DNA from: Apostichopus parvimensis
Taxonomy: Eukaryota > Echinodermata > Holothuroidea > Aspidochirotida > Stichopodidae
Assembly: GCA_000934455.1 (NCBI GenBank)
Contig: KN884831.1
Coordinates: 37,177-62,978, forward strand
DNA: 25,802 nt
Direction of reading: 5' to 3'
This document shows positions 1 to 11,615 of this stretch, in pieces; the stretch's first letter is position 1, and each line of letters begins with the position of its first letter. The position numbers and the translations under genes are program-made. Under the pieces are notes generated by a model that was not told the origin of the DNA, did no database searches, and was given only the letters and a program-made list of their open reading frames with translations.

Positions 1-400
1 TGATATGTTTACGTTGTGTCAAGAACATTTATTCATCCAAGGATACTATTTTGTTCACATGCAATTAAAAAAATGTGTTTTGCGATGGAAAGTTAGCATT
101 AAAGGATCGTTCCAGAGATTTAGCATATCTTAAAGATGAATGTCATGGAATATATCTATAAACATTCTATAACTCATTTTTTTTTTTTTTTTTAAAACTC
201 TGACATATCAAGATTAATATTCTGTCTAAAAGTCATCTTGATCATTTACCCCTTTTCCATTGATGGGAGGAATTTGGGGACAACTCATGGTAGGCGTACA
301 TGCACCGATACGGTACTGTGTAACAATGATCATATATAATCCAGTCAATTCCCTTACTGAAGCCATACGTGACTGATGAGTTAAACATGCCCGTTCAAGC
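1..400. other. AT-rich sequence, no feature recognised
   Basis: It holds a T run at about 178-193 and no coding or RNA signal. Confidence 0.6.
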
Positions 401-601
401 ACCCTTTGCCGTCCCCTTGCCGTCCCCTTGCCGTCCCCTTGCCGTCCCCTTCCCTTTCCTGTCCCCTTCCCGTCCCCTTCCCGTGACCTTCCCGTGCCCT
501 TCCCGTGACCTTCATGTCCCATTCCTGTCCCCTCCCGCCCCTTCCCGTCCCCTTCCCCTTCCCGTCCCCTTCCCGTCCCGTCCCCTTACCACCCCTTTCC
601 A
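401..601. repeat. C-rich pyrimidine minisatellite
   Basis: The plus strand is almost pure C/T with G only in CCGT or CGTG steps. Four near-exact copies of the 11-mer CCGTCCCCTTG start at 409. Further right the unit drifts to CCCTTCCCGT forms. Long open frames on both strands here (Pro-rich on plus, Gly/Lys/Arg-rich on minus) result from the lack of stop codons in this composition, not from genes. Confidence 0.93.
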
Positions 602-2940
602 CTCTCTCTCCTCACATCTTTAATATTTTTCGAAACTAAGCTAGCTATACATAAAGATATATAAAGATATGGTAATCAGATAACAATCGAATCCGTTTTA
701 CTGAGATGGAAGTTGTGTAATAAGAGACAGAGTCCACGCGGTACTGTGTACACACTTAGATGAAGATGGAATATTGAAAACCTTTCTGGTTGTTTGAATT
801 GTTAATGCATCTGTGAGCTAAATTGGCTTTCAAAGGCAATCAATCGTAATTTGTCAAATCATTGTTCAACTTGAAGAGGAAGCTTGACTCAAATGAACTG
901 TTTTAATTTTGACAGAAATATTTTGTGCACGTTGTCACACCAATATTCACTCTATTAATACAGACCCACATATCAAATATTGTAGTTCTCGATATTTCAA
1001 CATGAAATAATGTAACAATCATATCAAATTTTCAACACTGTTCGGAGAATATTTTCGTATGATGTGATACACACAAACAAAATATGAGAAGCAGAATCTC
1101 TTCGAGAACACACAATAGCTCGGGCTTTTTGTTTTAATGAAATAATGTAACGTACAAACCTTTATAGCATCACATCAGTATTCGCAAAGAAAAATATTTT
1201 AAGAAAATAACAATCTCATTAAAGGAAAGAAAACTCCGAATTTTACAATTCAGCCTTTCAGCTTTAAGAACCTATACGTTAATAACATATCACTGACACA
1301 TATCGAAGAATTTAGACGAATGAACTGTTTGACATAATGTTTTAAGACTTATTCCTGCAGGTGAACGGTTAATGATCTTTTAATTTACACAAAAAAAAAC
1401 ATTTAGAAAATCTGAATTTCTTGATATGTATTACCGTCTGCAACTTACCTCTCGTAGGCTCTGTCTCACACTCCATTCCTCCATCTTTGCTGTTAATTTA
1501 TTCACTTTTAATTTCCTTTCTTTGCTTGGCTCAAGAATGCTGTAGAAATTAAAAGATAGCTCTTTTTTTGTCTCCAGTAAGAACACAAAACGTGACTCCA
1601 AAGCACTATTGTCAAATTTATACTAAGTGCATTGTGGACGTGGCTGCGAGCATTATTGTTTTGTCATTGCTATATATGCTGGCTCGGTTGTATACGATAA
1701 AGCTCTGAGTTAAATTGAATACAAACAATATGTAAGACGGTGGAATGCATAACGTGTAAATTGAAGACACGATGTAGTAAATTTTTAATGACGTAGGAAT
1801 GTGAAGCTATATCGAGAAATTAGTAGCAATTATCACATGCATGCATGGAGAGCATTCCTGAGCAAGTTAAAGGTTTCTTAACTTGTCTTATATTCTAAAC
1901 GCATCTTTGGATTGAAGCGCAGACATACCTGCTAACAATGCGAACGATTATTTCAAGTGATTACATACGTTATATGGTATATCAATCTTAAAAAGTTGCG
2001 AATTCATATCTTGACTGCAGGTTACAATATTTGCAATATTGAATAATTCTGCAAATTTCTTTCTATTACATGATAAAACAAAACATTAACGGTTCTACGG
2101 AACAAGGCGTCATAAATAATTTAGATGTATAGGCCTATCTAGTAGGCCTATATTATAGTGTGCAAAGCATCCGGGATCCGGCGGTGACGTCAGACACATA
2201 TTACGTCAAATATTCAAGATTTTTCATCTACACTCGTTCTCTGGTCCATATGTAAGTGCTAACAATATTGTACAGATCTATACTCTCAAGTTATCTTTCA
2301 AACTCTGGATGGATTGTATTTTCCTTACAATGCGCAAGCGCATCAAATATGGACGATGTGCGTTTTCAATAATTATCGGCTATGAAGGTTAGATTAATTT
2401 ACTCTTTTTACTCCGGACCCGACTGAACCCTATTATATGCATTAAACTGTATTGCCAAGATAGTTATTAATGGCTTTTCTAATTAGATTGTCTTTTTTTT
2501 AATGAATAGCAATTAGTCTTACCCTTGAGACAGCAATCAATTGCTATATCAATATTTAATATTTATATGATTGCATCGAGTTAATATGCTTCGACTGGAT
2601 TAATTGGTCCATGGAAACAACACCGGGAATTAATAAGTTAACGGATTACTTAATGTTTCTCGTATGTAAAGGTCACGTAGGCTATAAAACAATATTTTCG
2701 TGCATATTAAATGCATTTACAAAATGACTAGGCCTATAAACTACTTCAATATTACATTGATTTACAATTAAACAGAAGGCGAGGCAATATGCGTTCACAA
2801 ATTAATTTCACGTGTTTATGTTTGCGCTTTCAATCACGTAACTGACTATACTGAATATTTGAATCTGTCAATGATATTTGCCACTGATCACAACGCTAAG
2901 ATACTAATAAAGGCAGCGCACACAGGATTCAATTGTGGAT
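602..2940. other. Non-coding AT-rich stretch with a few motifs
   Basis: There is no secure gene. A 12-codon ATG-to-donor combination on the minus strand at 1484-1449, a perfect TAGGCCTA palindrome at 2128-2152 and a TGACGTCA site near 2186 are described as findings. Otherwise I see nothing. Confidence 0.55.
2128..2152. repeat. Perfect 10-bp inverted repeat containing AGGCCT
   Basis: TATAGGCCTA, five bases (TCTAG), then TAGGCCTATA. Each arm contains the self-complementary TAGGCCTA, so the whole could form a cruciform or bind a dimeric factor. Confidence 0.9.
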
Positions 2941-2989
2941 GGGGACGGGTGGGGAATGGGGGAGGGGTGGGGAATGGGGAGGGGTGGGG
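2941..2989 (+). repeat. G-rich short tandem repeat with quadruplex potential
   Basis: Runs of three to five G recur with loops of one to three bases, including units of GGGGAATGGGGAGGGGT form. At least eight G runs lie in 49 bases, well over the four needed for an intramolecular quadruplex. Confidence 0.9.
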
Positions 2990-3773
2990 AATTCTTAATT
3001 TCCCTCGACTGACGTAAGATAGGAGGATGAATTTTAGTGGAAGGGCCAGAGGCGAAATGAAGTATTTTATAAAGGAGGAGACTGCACTGTGATCATTGAA
3101 ACCGACGCCTATATGTTGTGGGGTTTGGTGGTCCTCCCCCGAACTCTAAAAACTATTTGGTTGGATACTTCTGTGTTAAACCATATAGTTAATGGTAGAT
3201 GCTATAAAATACATATATATTTTTACCAAATACAGTATAGTACTATATACTATATTACCTTTTTCTGACAACCATCGTCTCCAAGTGTCACAAATTGATG
3301 TTGTTTATTGTCCTGTTACGAAATGTATGTAAGATATGAGAAAAACACCAAATCTGCTACCAGTTACCGGTCACGATTGAACCAGATGGGTTTTATCTTT
3401 TCTTAAACGAATGTGACTATCATGTATGGTTCACTACAGCTTCTCTTCTGTTGCATTCAGTATATATTTACAAAGCTTTACGGCACTAAGCAACTCACCG
3501 ATGACCAAACAACGGTAGAGCCTAAAGGTCGAATTGTTTCGGTATTTAACTGTTTAAAAGTGCAAACAATCCACCATTCATCAATGCAAATATCGGTAAC
3601 TCCATTATCTTCGACCTTCATTGATCCCCGGGAACAAATTGTTGAAACCGCGTTGTTTTCTATCATGGACCCGAAGGGACGTTTCGAGATCTCGACTTTT
3701 GCGTTTCGATAATTTCGACTTTTAAGAAAGCGATGCGAATTTACCAAACGTTGACGTTTCTAGGCACGCTAAT

Positions 3774-4103
3774 ATGCTCGCAAACCATGATCGTCACCGG
3801 CGGCGGAGCCAGGGTAGAGGGACACAGGGGAACGTTCCCTCAAGCTTTGAGAAAAACCTCAGTGTCTCTTTTCATAACTACGAAAGAAACATACCCATTT
3901 CTGTTTTTGTAATTAAAAAGTGTCATGTTGTTGAAAAAATATCCGTTGAGAAAACATTTAAATATAAGGACTTGTGGTACAGAATTCACAGGGGATCCAT
4001 TTTGTTGGAAGGACTTATGATTTGCTCCGTTAAAGCTAACTCACAAAACCCACTGCCTCCCCCCTCCTTGAAGACTGCCCCTACCCACCCCACCTCCAAA
4101 TAA
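3774..4103 (+). other. Open 109-codon stretch of doubtful coding status, repeat-like
   Basis: The frame would give a basic start (NHDRHRRRSQGRG), a middle rich in Lys and Val, and a Pro/Thr-rich end. I recognise no domain. The DNA begins with a GGCGGAGCCAGGG motif and ends in C-rich CCCCTACCCACCCC, a layout seen at the ends of dispersed invertebrate repeats and resembling the G-tract and C-tract ends of the 12-kb element. I favour a transposon remnant over a gene. Confidence 0.3.
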
Positions 4104-7100
4104 ACCTAAGCTCCTTTGCCGTTTCTAATAAGCCTTATTCTCCAAATGAGCAACAAGACAATTTGTTGCTAATTGCAGCTCGTATGTTCGCTTGTATTGG
4201 AATATTACAAACACAGATTTGAATCGTGTTTCTGTGAATATGGAAACGCAATACCTGCTTCACGGAGAGTTGGGAGAGAAGGGAGGAGCCAAGAAGTAAG
4301 GACAGCGGTGAGAGGAGGTTCGCCAGTACGGAAATACCCAATTGCAACTCAAATATCTAAATACTGTAGATTTAGGTATTTCGAACAGATGTGATGAGAT
4401 CTCTGAGGGACATATTGTTAACTGACTCCGTCCTTCGTGTAGTTCGTTAACTATATTCCTACAACTTGTTCTGAATACAGCTGTTTTGTTTTGCCCTGTC
4501 TCAGACTATAATCGATCTCGTCGTCTGCTGCTCTCCACAGCCGTGGAAATGTTAAGCCGCGACAAAGAATTAAATAGTCATCACATTTGTTTGTGATGAT
4601 AGTTACAGACCACTCTTAATTCATTGTTTTAGCATACTACAATGTCAAAACTTGAGCAGTCATATATAAAAATTCCTTCGAAAAGCCCTCGTGAGGCTAT
4701 TGAACGTTCTAAATCTTAGTCACAACACACAAAACAAAAAGGAAAATATACAGAGTAAACGACATTAAAAGCGCACGACCCCAAACCCTTCATTTCTGAC
4801 TCCACCACGGGCCCTCTGTATCTCTGCTCCCACCCGCAGTGCAATACATTTCTGATGTGATCCCGTGTGCTTTCATCAGTACACATATCGTTTTTGTTTC
4901 GAGTGATATAACTCAAATACTCACCTCAGCCTTAAATCTGAAACACTTGTTCGTTCAGTTCAAAGTTGGATACCTTAGTTCCAAAACCCGTCTCCTACTA
5001 CGGGCTCCACTTTATAGCCTATACACCTGATATACCAGGCAGCCGTGTTATTCACTATAGTGAAAACAAAACTCACATCACCGTGACGAATCTTCGACCA
5101 GTTTTACTTTTCGCTGTTATACCGGGCAGTGCACATTATATTATTGTTATGGAGACTGTGTGGAGTTACAATGGTTCCTAAGACATCTATTGATTTTACA
5201 GGACACTTGAATTTATTCACTGAGGAGCAAGTCAAAGGAACCTTGAGATGAGCTGAATAAGACTGACAGGGAGCTAGTAGAGACAGACAACAGCTATAAA
5301 ATAAATAAAACAATTGAGGAATAGTTTGAAAAGGTTTATTTTATTACTGTCATGGTGAAATGAACGGATATTTTGGAGACGAATTCTTATATATCTCCAT
5401 ATGCTGTGCTTTATTGATTGGGTTTTAAATTTGGCTGGATTAATTTACTCAATTCAGGGCCTAGTGTGTACTTATATCTTTATTACATAGCTTGGAAAAT
5501 GTCGAGACCAGCAAAAACTCATGCCAGTCACTGGAAAACTAAAGGTCGCCATTGTAAATACAGGAAAATGTAAAACCTATTTCATTAAAAACGAGTTTGT
5601 GTAATCGAAAAGGGTTTAATGGCGAAAAGAAATGTAGATCATATATAAGACAGGACCCAGGATATTAAAATAGAGGGCGCGTTCCTTCCATATAGGGATC
5701 ATTCCATATCAAGAGGTCATCACTCCTCCTTTATCCGCCCACCTGAATATTCGGCTATGTTGTCTACCAAGATCATGTGTAGTATCTGTTCTTTTTCGAG
5801 GGGAATGGTGATGCACACATGACGATGATCACACAGTCACAGTCCCGATGCAAGGGGACTGGGGTTGGAAGCGGATCAGTCGTTCAGTAGTTTGGTTTTC
5901 GTGCCCAGGTTCTTTCTTGGGCGACTTTTTCATAAAAAGTATCTAGAGTCCAACTAGCCATGCAAATGTGGGATCTGTACACCATAATCACGAATACAAC
6001 GCTTCTATAAACGTGGCGAATTAATAGCGCTAGATGATAGTCTCAAAATCAATTGAGCTGTCACAAACCACTAAATTGTCAATTTTCAATAATTGCAGGT
6101 TATTCTTAAATAGCACTTTTAACTTTTGAGAACTGATCCTAGTTTATCGATCCCAGTAGCTGTACTACACCTAAGTCTTGTACACAGACAAGTAGAAGAG
6201 AAACATTAACAAAATGAAACTTGATAACGTAGGAAGTCTTGAGTTTTATTACAAAATTGTGGAGCACTAATTATATTCGAATTTATCATGGGTGCTCTGT
6301 TGCGTGCCGACTCTGTTAGAGTAAGAAGTAACAAACAAGATTAATATTACCAATTACGTCTGGACCGAAGAGAGCGCACCATAATCCAGTCGTATTACAA
6401 GAATTCCAGAAAGGAACAAGAAAAAGATATAGAGGAATTACTTTTAATATTTCTCTTTGTAGGTGGTCAATGGGACAGCCTGGGCCATTCTGAATTGTTC
6501 AAATCTTCTGAGAGCTAAATTACAGGTACAATCCTCTGGCAAAAACACACCCCATGGATGCACTTTCACAGCATGAAATTAATATTACCATTTTCGTGAT
6601 TTTTAAGATCTGGCAACAAAACAAGGAGTGACATTATCATTTGATGTGAAGATGTATTGTGTCTATAAATCAATCAACCATGTTAAAGTATGGCTCACAT
6701 ACAAATAAATTGCAATTTTGATGAATTCAGAAAAGAATATCAGTTACTCAAATCACATTTCAGGGACAAAGCAATCATGATGTTATAAAAATAAAGCTTG
6801 TGAAGAGAATTTGCCAAAATGACATCTCAGACCATCTGCTGTGACCCATTTCCTGGAATAATGAATGAATTAACTGGTAAAAGTAAGTAACTTTTCAAAC
6901 AACCATGCCTTCCTTTCAAGGGTTGCAATGTGTAATACTCTGAGTATAATCCAAACAAAGTCTTCTGCAGGGACAAGATTAAACTTTTTTCAAAGGATAA
7001 ACTTTTTTAAATGAAATAGAAAAGAAGAAATGTAATCATTAAATAACTAAAATTAAAGAGAGAGAGAGAGAGACCCCAAGCAAACTCAATTGATAAAAGT

Positions 7101-7594
7101 TTAAATTGTGTGTAAGGCCACTATGGCATATTGAACACAACTATCCACACAAACCAAAAAAAGAACAACATTTAATTTTATTTTCTTAAAATGTCAATTG
7201 GAAATGGAAATTTCATTGGTGAGCAGGAATAGGACTAGTTTATGATAAGGTGCATAATAGTTTGTTTTTAAATACCTTATAGCTTCTTTTGCCGATCACC
7301 ATCCTGCACATGGTGTAGTAAACCACATAAATGGGTACAAACCCAACACACAGTATTGATACTGTAGTATTACCCAGCCAAACTACCCTTAATTTGACAA
7401 ATAAAACAAAAAACAAATCTATGGCTCTGACTGTTGTTTCCACTTTCCCTCACACATATCTTAAAAGCTTGAGCAGAAAAATGCTAGCAACCTTTCCCAT
7501 CAGAGAAACAAACTTTACTTTGTTATTATTACATACAGTTGCATAATGGCTTGAAATATCAGAACAATAAATCTTCCCATGTAGAAATTCTTCC
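4104..7594. other. Non-coding stretch, nothing firmly recognised
   Basis: All open frames are short, overlap on opposite strands and match nothing known. Small structures only: an 8-bp-stem hairpin at 4578-4599, a 14-bp palindrome TTCACTATAGTGAA at 5051-5064, a 7-bp-stem hairpin at 5840-5861, and an (AG)8 run at 7057-7072. Confidence 0.6.
7057..7072. repeat. (AG)8 dinucleotide microsatellite
   Basis: Eight uninterrupted AG units in AT-rich non-coding DNA downstream of the zinc finger gene. Confidence 0.95.
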
Positions 7595-7600
7595 TTTATT
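7595..7600 (-). promoter_or_regulatory. Possible polyadenylation signal for the zinc finger gene
   Basis: AATAAA reads on the minus strand about 510 bases beyond the zinc finger stop codon. It is the nearest canonical hexamer I noticed downstream. In AT-rich DNA such hexamers occur often by chance, so this is only a candidate 3' end. Confidence 0.3.
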
Positions 7601-8110
7601 CGTCCATTACACCTACCCAGAACCAACAGGCTTTATGCTGTCTCAACTTTGCCCAAAAAAATTATTCTTGACTTTCTTTACCAATGATATGTGTCTCAAA
7701 CGCAATCTGTGTTGTGTGCTCCTGAAGTCTTCTACCAAACAGACAGCTCTGTACATTATCTTCCACTGAACCAGAGAAAGTATTAATCTGCAAATTTCTG
7801 AAGTTTTCACTCATTTATACATTTTCATACAGCATATTTTCTGGGTTGTCTTTTAAGTAACAATTACATTCTGCTTGTGTTATGCTTTCATCATTTTACT
7901 ATTAAAGTAATAAACAGTGTAAGGAATGGACACATATCTTAAAAAGGAAAATTACACTGACATGTGTCTTTGTAGGATAAAATTGACTACACTGTGCCTG
8001 AGGACACAAATGGAAGGTAACATTTCGTCTGAGTAATTGTATAACACTCATTCCCCATCACACATAGGAAGTATGTCAATGCACAATATATATACACAAT
8101 TACCATCTCT

Positions 8111-9178
8111 TTACTTCTTGGGCTTTGGTCTCTTTGTGGGGCTCTTTCTCTTGGTTGGTTTATCTGGGTCATGCTGTTTCATGTGTAAACTCAGCTGATG
8201 TTTCAGGCGGAAGCCACGCCCGCAATGTTCACAGACGAAGGGCAGTTCGCCAGTATGGACCCTCCTGTGAAGAGTCACCTGATGAGCGAAATACCAACCC
8301 TTACCGCAGATATCACAGAAGTGGCGCTGCAAACTCCTGTGCTTTATGTTTAAATGCACGTTGAAGGACCCTCGAGTCGGGAATGCCTTTGGACAGTGTG
8401 GACATTGTATCTCTTTCTTTGCAGTGAAATGCAGCTTCTCATGTCGCACCTGACTGAACGGTGTCTTGAATGTCTTTGAGCAGAAGTTACACGGATAATT
8501 CATACCCTCGTGGGCTTGCAGATGGAATTTGATGGACTGGTTGGTGACGACTTTGTCGCAGTACTTGCATTTCACTCGTAGGCTTCTCCTCGGATCCGGT
8601 CGGTAAGGCCGCTTCTTCCGAGCTTGTCTTCGTTTCTGGATTAATTCATCGATTTGAGCCTTGAAAACAGGGCAGAGTCTAGAGAAGGAAGCGCTACAGT
8701 GCATGCAGATACAATTCCAAATACCCCCATCATCGTTCTGCGGTTTGGCCAGAGGCTCTAAGTTGATTTCTTTACGGAACTCGACTCCTTCGTTCTCTTC
8801 CTCATTTTGGGATGGGGTGGCTGCTGGAGGGGCAGCAGCTTGCTTCAGATACACATCCTCATTCATGAGAATATTTCGAATATCCTTGGACAGATTCACG
8901 ACTTGTACGTCCCCTGGGATATTGATCACAGCCCTCCCAGGCAGGGACTGAAGCTTGGGAGCAGTGTCGGACACAGACAACAACAGAGATGATCCTTTTG
9001 CCACACAATCGATGATGGCTTTCTGCAAGTTATTGTACAATACATTCAAGACTGCTGTTTGGGTGGTGCTTGACAGTTTACGGCCTTTATCTGGGTCCAC
9101 AGTCGTGACCTCATTAACTTCCTTAACTTCTTTAACTTCCTTAACTTCTTTAACTTCCTCAACTGCAGTTGCTTCCAT
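8111..9178 (-). CDS. Five-finger C2H2 zinc finger protein, intronless coding frame
   Basis: This is a 355-residue frame with a stop at 8111-8113. Five classical zinc fingers lie at residues 204-223, 230-250, 259-280, 288-308 and 316-336, each C-X2-C then H-X3/4-H. Finger 1 is one residue short in its central spacer. Fingers 4 and 5 are joined by HTGELPF, a TGEKP-type linker. A cysteine cluster at 156-169 (NCICMHC) is not a proper finger. Residues 7-24 are a KEV repeat, 60-115 look folded but match nothing I recognise, and the tail (340-355) is Lys/Arg/Pro-rich, like a nuclear localisation signal. The start has a good context (gccATGG) and an in-frame TAG directly upstream, so it is the first possible AUG. 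C2H2 proteins of this kind usually bind DNA in the nucleus. Target and orthologue are unknown, so no symbol is given. A CTTTCAG-like acceptor about 20 bases upstream suggests a 5' UTR intron. Confidence 0.85.
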   Translation of the reverse strand: MEATAVEEVKEVKEVKEVKEVNEVTTVDPDKGRKLSSTTQTAVLNVLYNNLQKAIIDCVAKGSSLLLSVSDTAPKLQSLPGRAVINIPGDVQVVNLSKDIRNILMNEDVYLKQAAAPPAATPSQNEEENEGVEFRKEINLEPLAKPQNDDGGIWNCICMHCSASFSRLCPVFKAQIDELIQKRRQARKKRPYRPDPRRSLRVKCKYCDKVVTNQSIKFHLQAHEGMNYPCNFCSKTFKTPFSQVRHEKLHFTAKKEIQCPHCPKAFPTRGSFNVHLNIKHRSLQRHFCDICGKGWYFAHQVTLHRRVHTGELPFVCEHCGRGFRLKHQLSLHMKQHDPDKPTKRKSPTKRPKPKK

Positions 9179-9195
9179 GGCCTATTCTTAAAAAC

Positions 9196-11468
9196 TCTGA
9201 AAGCAATTGAAAAAACCCCAAATAATTGGTAAACATGAAAGAAATATAGTAAGCACTGCAAATGTATTGTGAATCACTTGCGCAGTAAAAAACCCAAGCT
9301 GTCTTGGACTGTTGAAAGCAATGCAAAAGACTTGAAAAAAGTGAAACTTTTGGCAGGCATATTGATAAGGTGAAATTAACTAGATTAGTCAACCTCCTGA
9401 ATATTGACCAGCCACCTGATGATTGTAAGACCTTTCACTTCCAGTACCACAGTAGTACAGGTTAAGCACATGAAGGCTTCAAAATGTTGACCTCATACAA
9501 TCCCCCCCCCCCCAAGTAAACTTCCCTAGGCATGAAGGACAACTACTGTAGTACCAAATTAAGTGTTTTTATAAGCAGTCATGCAGAGAAAACTGACTGG
9601 CATTCAGTCATATGCTACAGTACCTGGCATCGATTATGCCATTAGGGTTTGTAAATTGGTTTTTACAATGAACTATAAACCAATACTGAGTATTTAATCT
9701 CAAAATAGGGATTACAGTACTAGCACAGTGGACATCCACACACAGTTTACAAACCTTGATGGTAGGCCATGTACAATATGCAAGAATTAAACAACTAATG
9801 GCAGGCTTTGTCCCAACAAATGTACAATGGAAACCATGGTAAACTTCTTTGAATCATTCCAAAGTGGCATACTGTGCAGTCTGTGCTAAATACTACCAGT
9901 TTCATAGCCAATATTGTTCTTAAAAGACTAGTTATTAAGTCATAAGACTTTTGACTCTCTGTCATCTTTATTGACACCAAAACATAACAAAAGTTGTGCT
10001 GTTATAATATAACGAATCAACTATTCACATACTAATTTGTACCTAGGCTACACCATATATCTAATGTTACTTGGGCTTAGCATGTTGCAGGACCTCAAAG
10101 TTATTCTGAAATTGTTGTTATTTATTCTTCCTTCATACAAAGATTGTGAAGGTTCCCCATGTATGTAACATGTATTTCATCTCATTTTGATATAATATTT
10201 ATAACAATTTAGTATATTTTGAGCCAAAACGCATGGAGTATATCCAACTTAAATCCATCTTCGCCTGGGACTGTATATTATAATAGCCTAGGGTAATTTT
10301 ACTGGGTCACACAGTGGAGTACGGTACTTGAGATTTGATGCTGTAAATTGTAATGGAATGGATACGTTTATTATTGCGGAAGGTTCCACAATTGTCATTT
10401 ATAGTTATCTTTGGCTACTTTTTTAATTTATAAGAACTTTTCGTACGGAAAGTTCTATTTTGTTGGGTCGTTTTGGGCGATCGGATGACTCTTGAATTTG
10501 AGCCCTGCTGATGGTTACTTGCCAGAAAGAATCAATAATTGCCTAGCCTAGGCTTTTGGTTGGTGGTTTGGATATGTATCAATTTTGACCGAAAGTGAAG
10601 TTAACTTTTTGTGCTATTGATCTTTGGCGTTGTCCATCCCCATTCTGTAGGCCAAACGCATTGACTTTGTTTGATCACTTAGCATAGTTTAGTTTGATAG
10701 CTAGATTATACATGCCTAGCCTAGCCTATGAATATCCAGTCTAGGCTATGGCCTACTGCTACTAGGCCTGGTAGTACTGTTACTTGTTAGTGTTAGGATA
10801 GGTTATAGTTAGGCTAAGTCTACCATAGGCTGGCTTTCTACAATGATTACTTGTTGGCCTACCAAACTTTAAGACTAGCAAAATTCCTATGTCTATGTTT
10901 TGTTTCTTTCATCTCAACAACAATACCTTCAACGGTTTAGGAAACGCTGATGTGAATTTCTGTGGCTCTGAACAGTATGAATATGATGCAAACGCGCCTT
11001 TCTGGACTATGGAACGCCAATTAAACTCGAGTTTCTATAGGAACTTTTGGGATCTGTTTCTTGTTTCCTTTTTTCAAATTTTTGGAGGAAAATACACCCG
11101 TCATTCCCTTCAGGCTCCCATGACCCTGATTATAGAAGATCCAATGTACAGGCGAAGATCCATGAGATGGTCAAAAGTTCTCCCCAGTTCCCCAAATGTG
11201 ACCCCTATAGTAGTTTTATCCGGCTCCATGCATATTGAATCATTCCGAACGTACAGCTGTTTTTTTCTAAGATTTGAATTTTAATATTGACAACTTTCAT
11301 TAAATTTTCTAATTATATATTGTTTTTAGCAATAACATTTGTCAAAACTAAAACGAAGTGCTTTAAAATACACAGTTCATTGCAGAGGACAAAACTACCA
11401 CACAATCACAGATCAACTTGTGCTCAGTATATTGAAAAATTCAAAAATTTGAACAGAAGGACACTTCT
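9196..11468. other. Region between the zinc finger gene and a tandem array, no secure gene
   Basis: It holds a C12 run (9502-9513) and a cluster of TAGCCTAGGC/TAGGCCT-type motifs at about 10540-10860. It probably contains the 5' UTR exon and promoter of the zinc finger gene, but I cannot place them. An open stretch at 10889-11284 on the plus strand is of uncertain status. Confidence 0.5.
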
Positions 11469-11615
11469 GAATTATATCGTTCTTAATGTATCAGCAAAAC
11501 TACATTGATAATAAGCTAATTTTGAATTATATCGTTCTTAATGTATCAGCAAATTGTTTTGAATTATATCGTTCTTAATGTATCAGCAAAACTACATTGA
11601 TAATAAGCTAATTTT
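11469..11615. repeat. Three-unit tandem array, 55 + 37 + 55 bp
   Basis: Units start at 11469, 11524 and 11561 with GAATTATATCGTTCTTAATG. Units 1 and 3 are identical over 55 bases. The middle unit lacks the ACTACATTGATAATAAGCTA part and is 37 bases long. Confidence 0.95.

Noticed and set aside
226..623. Three overlapping open frames on both strands (Pro-rich plus, Gly/Lys/Arg-rich minus)
   Set aside because: They are products of the C-rich minisatellite, which has few stop codons in any frame. There is no splice or start context and no recognisable domain.
3413..3747. Overlapping plus and minus open stretches of 90-100 codons
   Set aside because: Both strands are open over the same bases, neither resembles a known protein, and there are no convincing splice sites.
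4716..4916. Minus-strand 66-codon frame with a protein-like middle (DHIRNVLHCGWEQRYRG)
   Set aside because: There is no family match, no clear acceptor or donor in phase, and the C-terminal part is Phe/Val/Cys-rich as in random AT-rich frames.
6819..6882. ATG with 21 codons ending at a GTAAGT donor on the plus strand
   Set aside because: The start context is fair, but there is no recognisable sequence, no partner exon and no promoter. ATG-donor pairs of this size are expected by chance.
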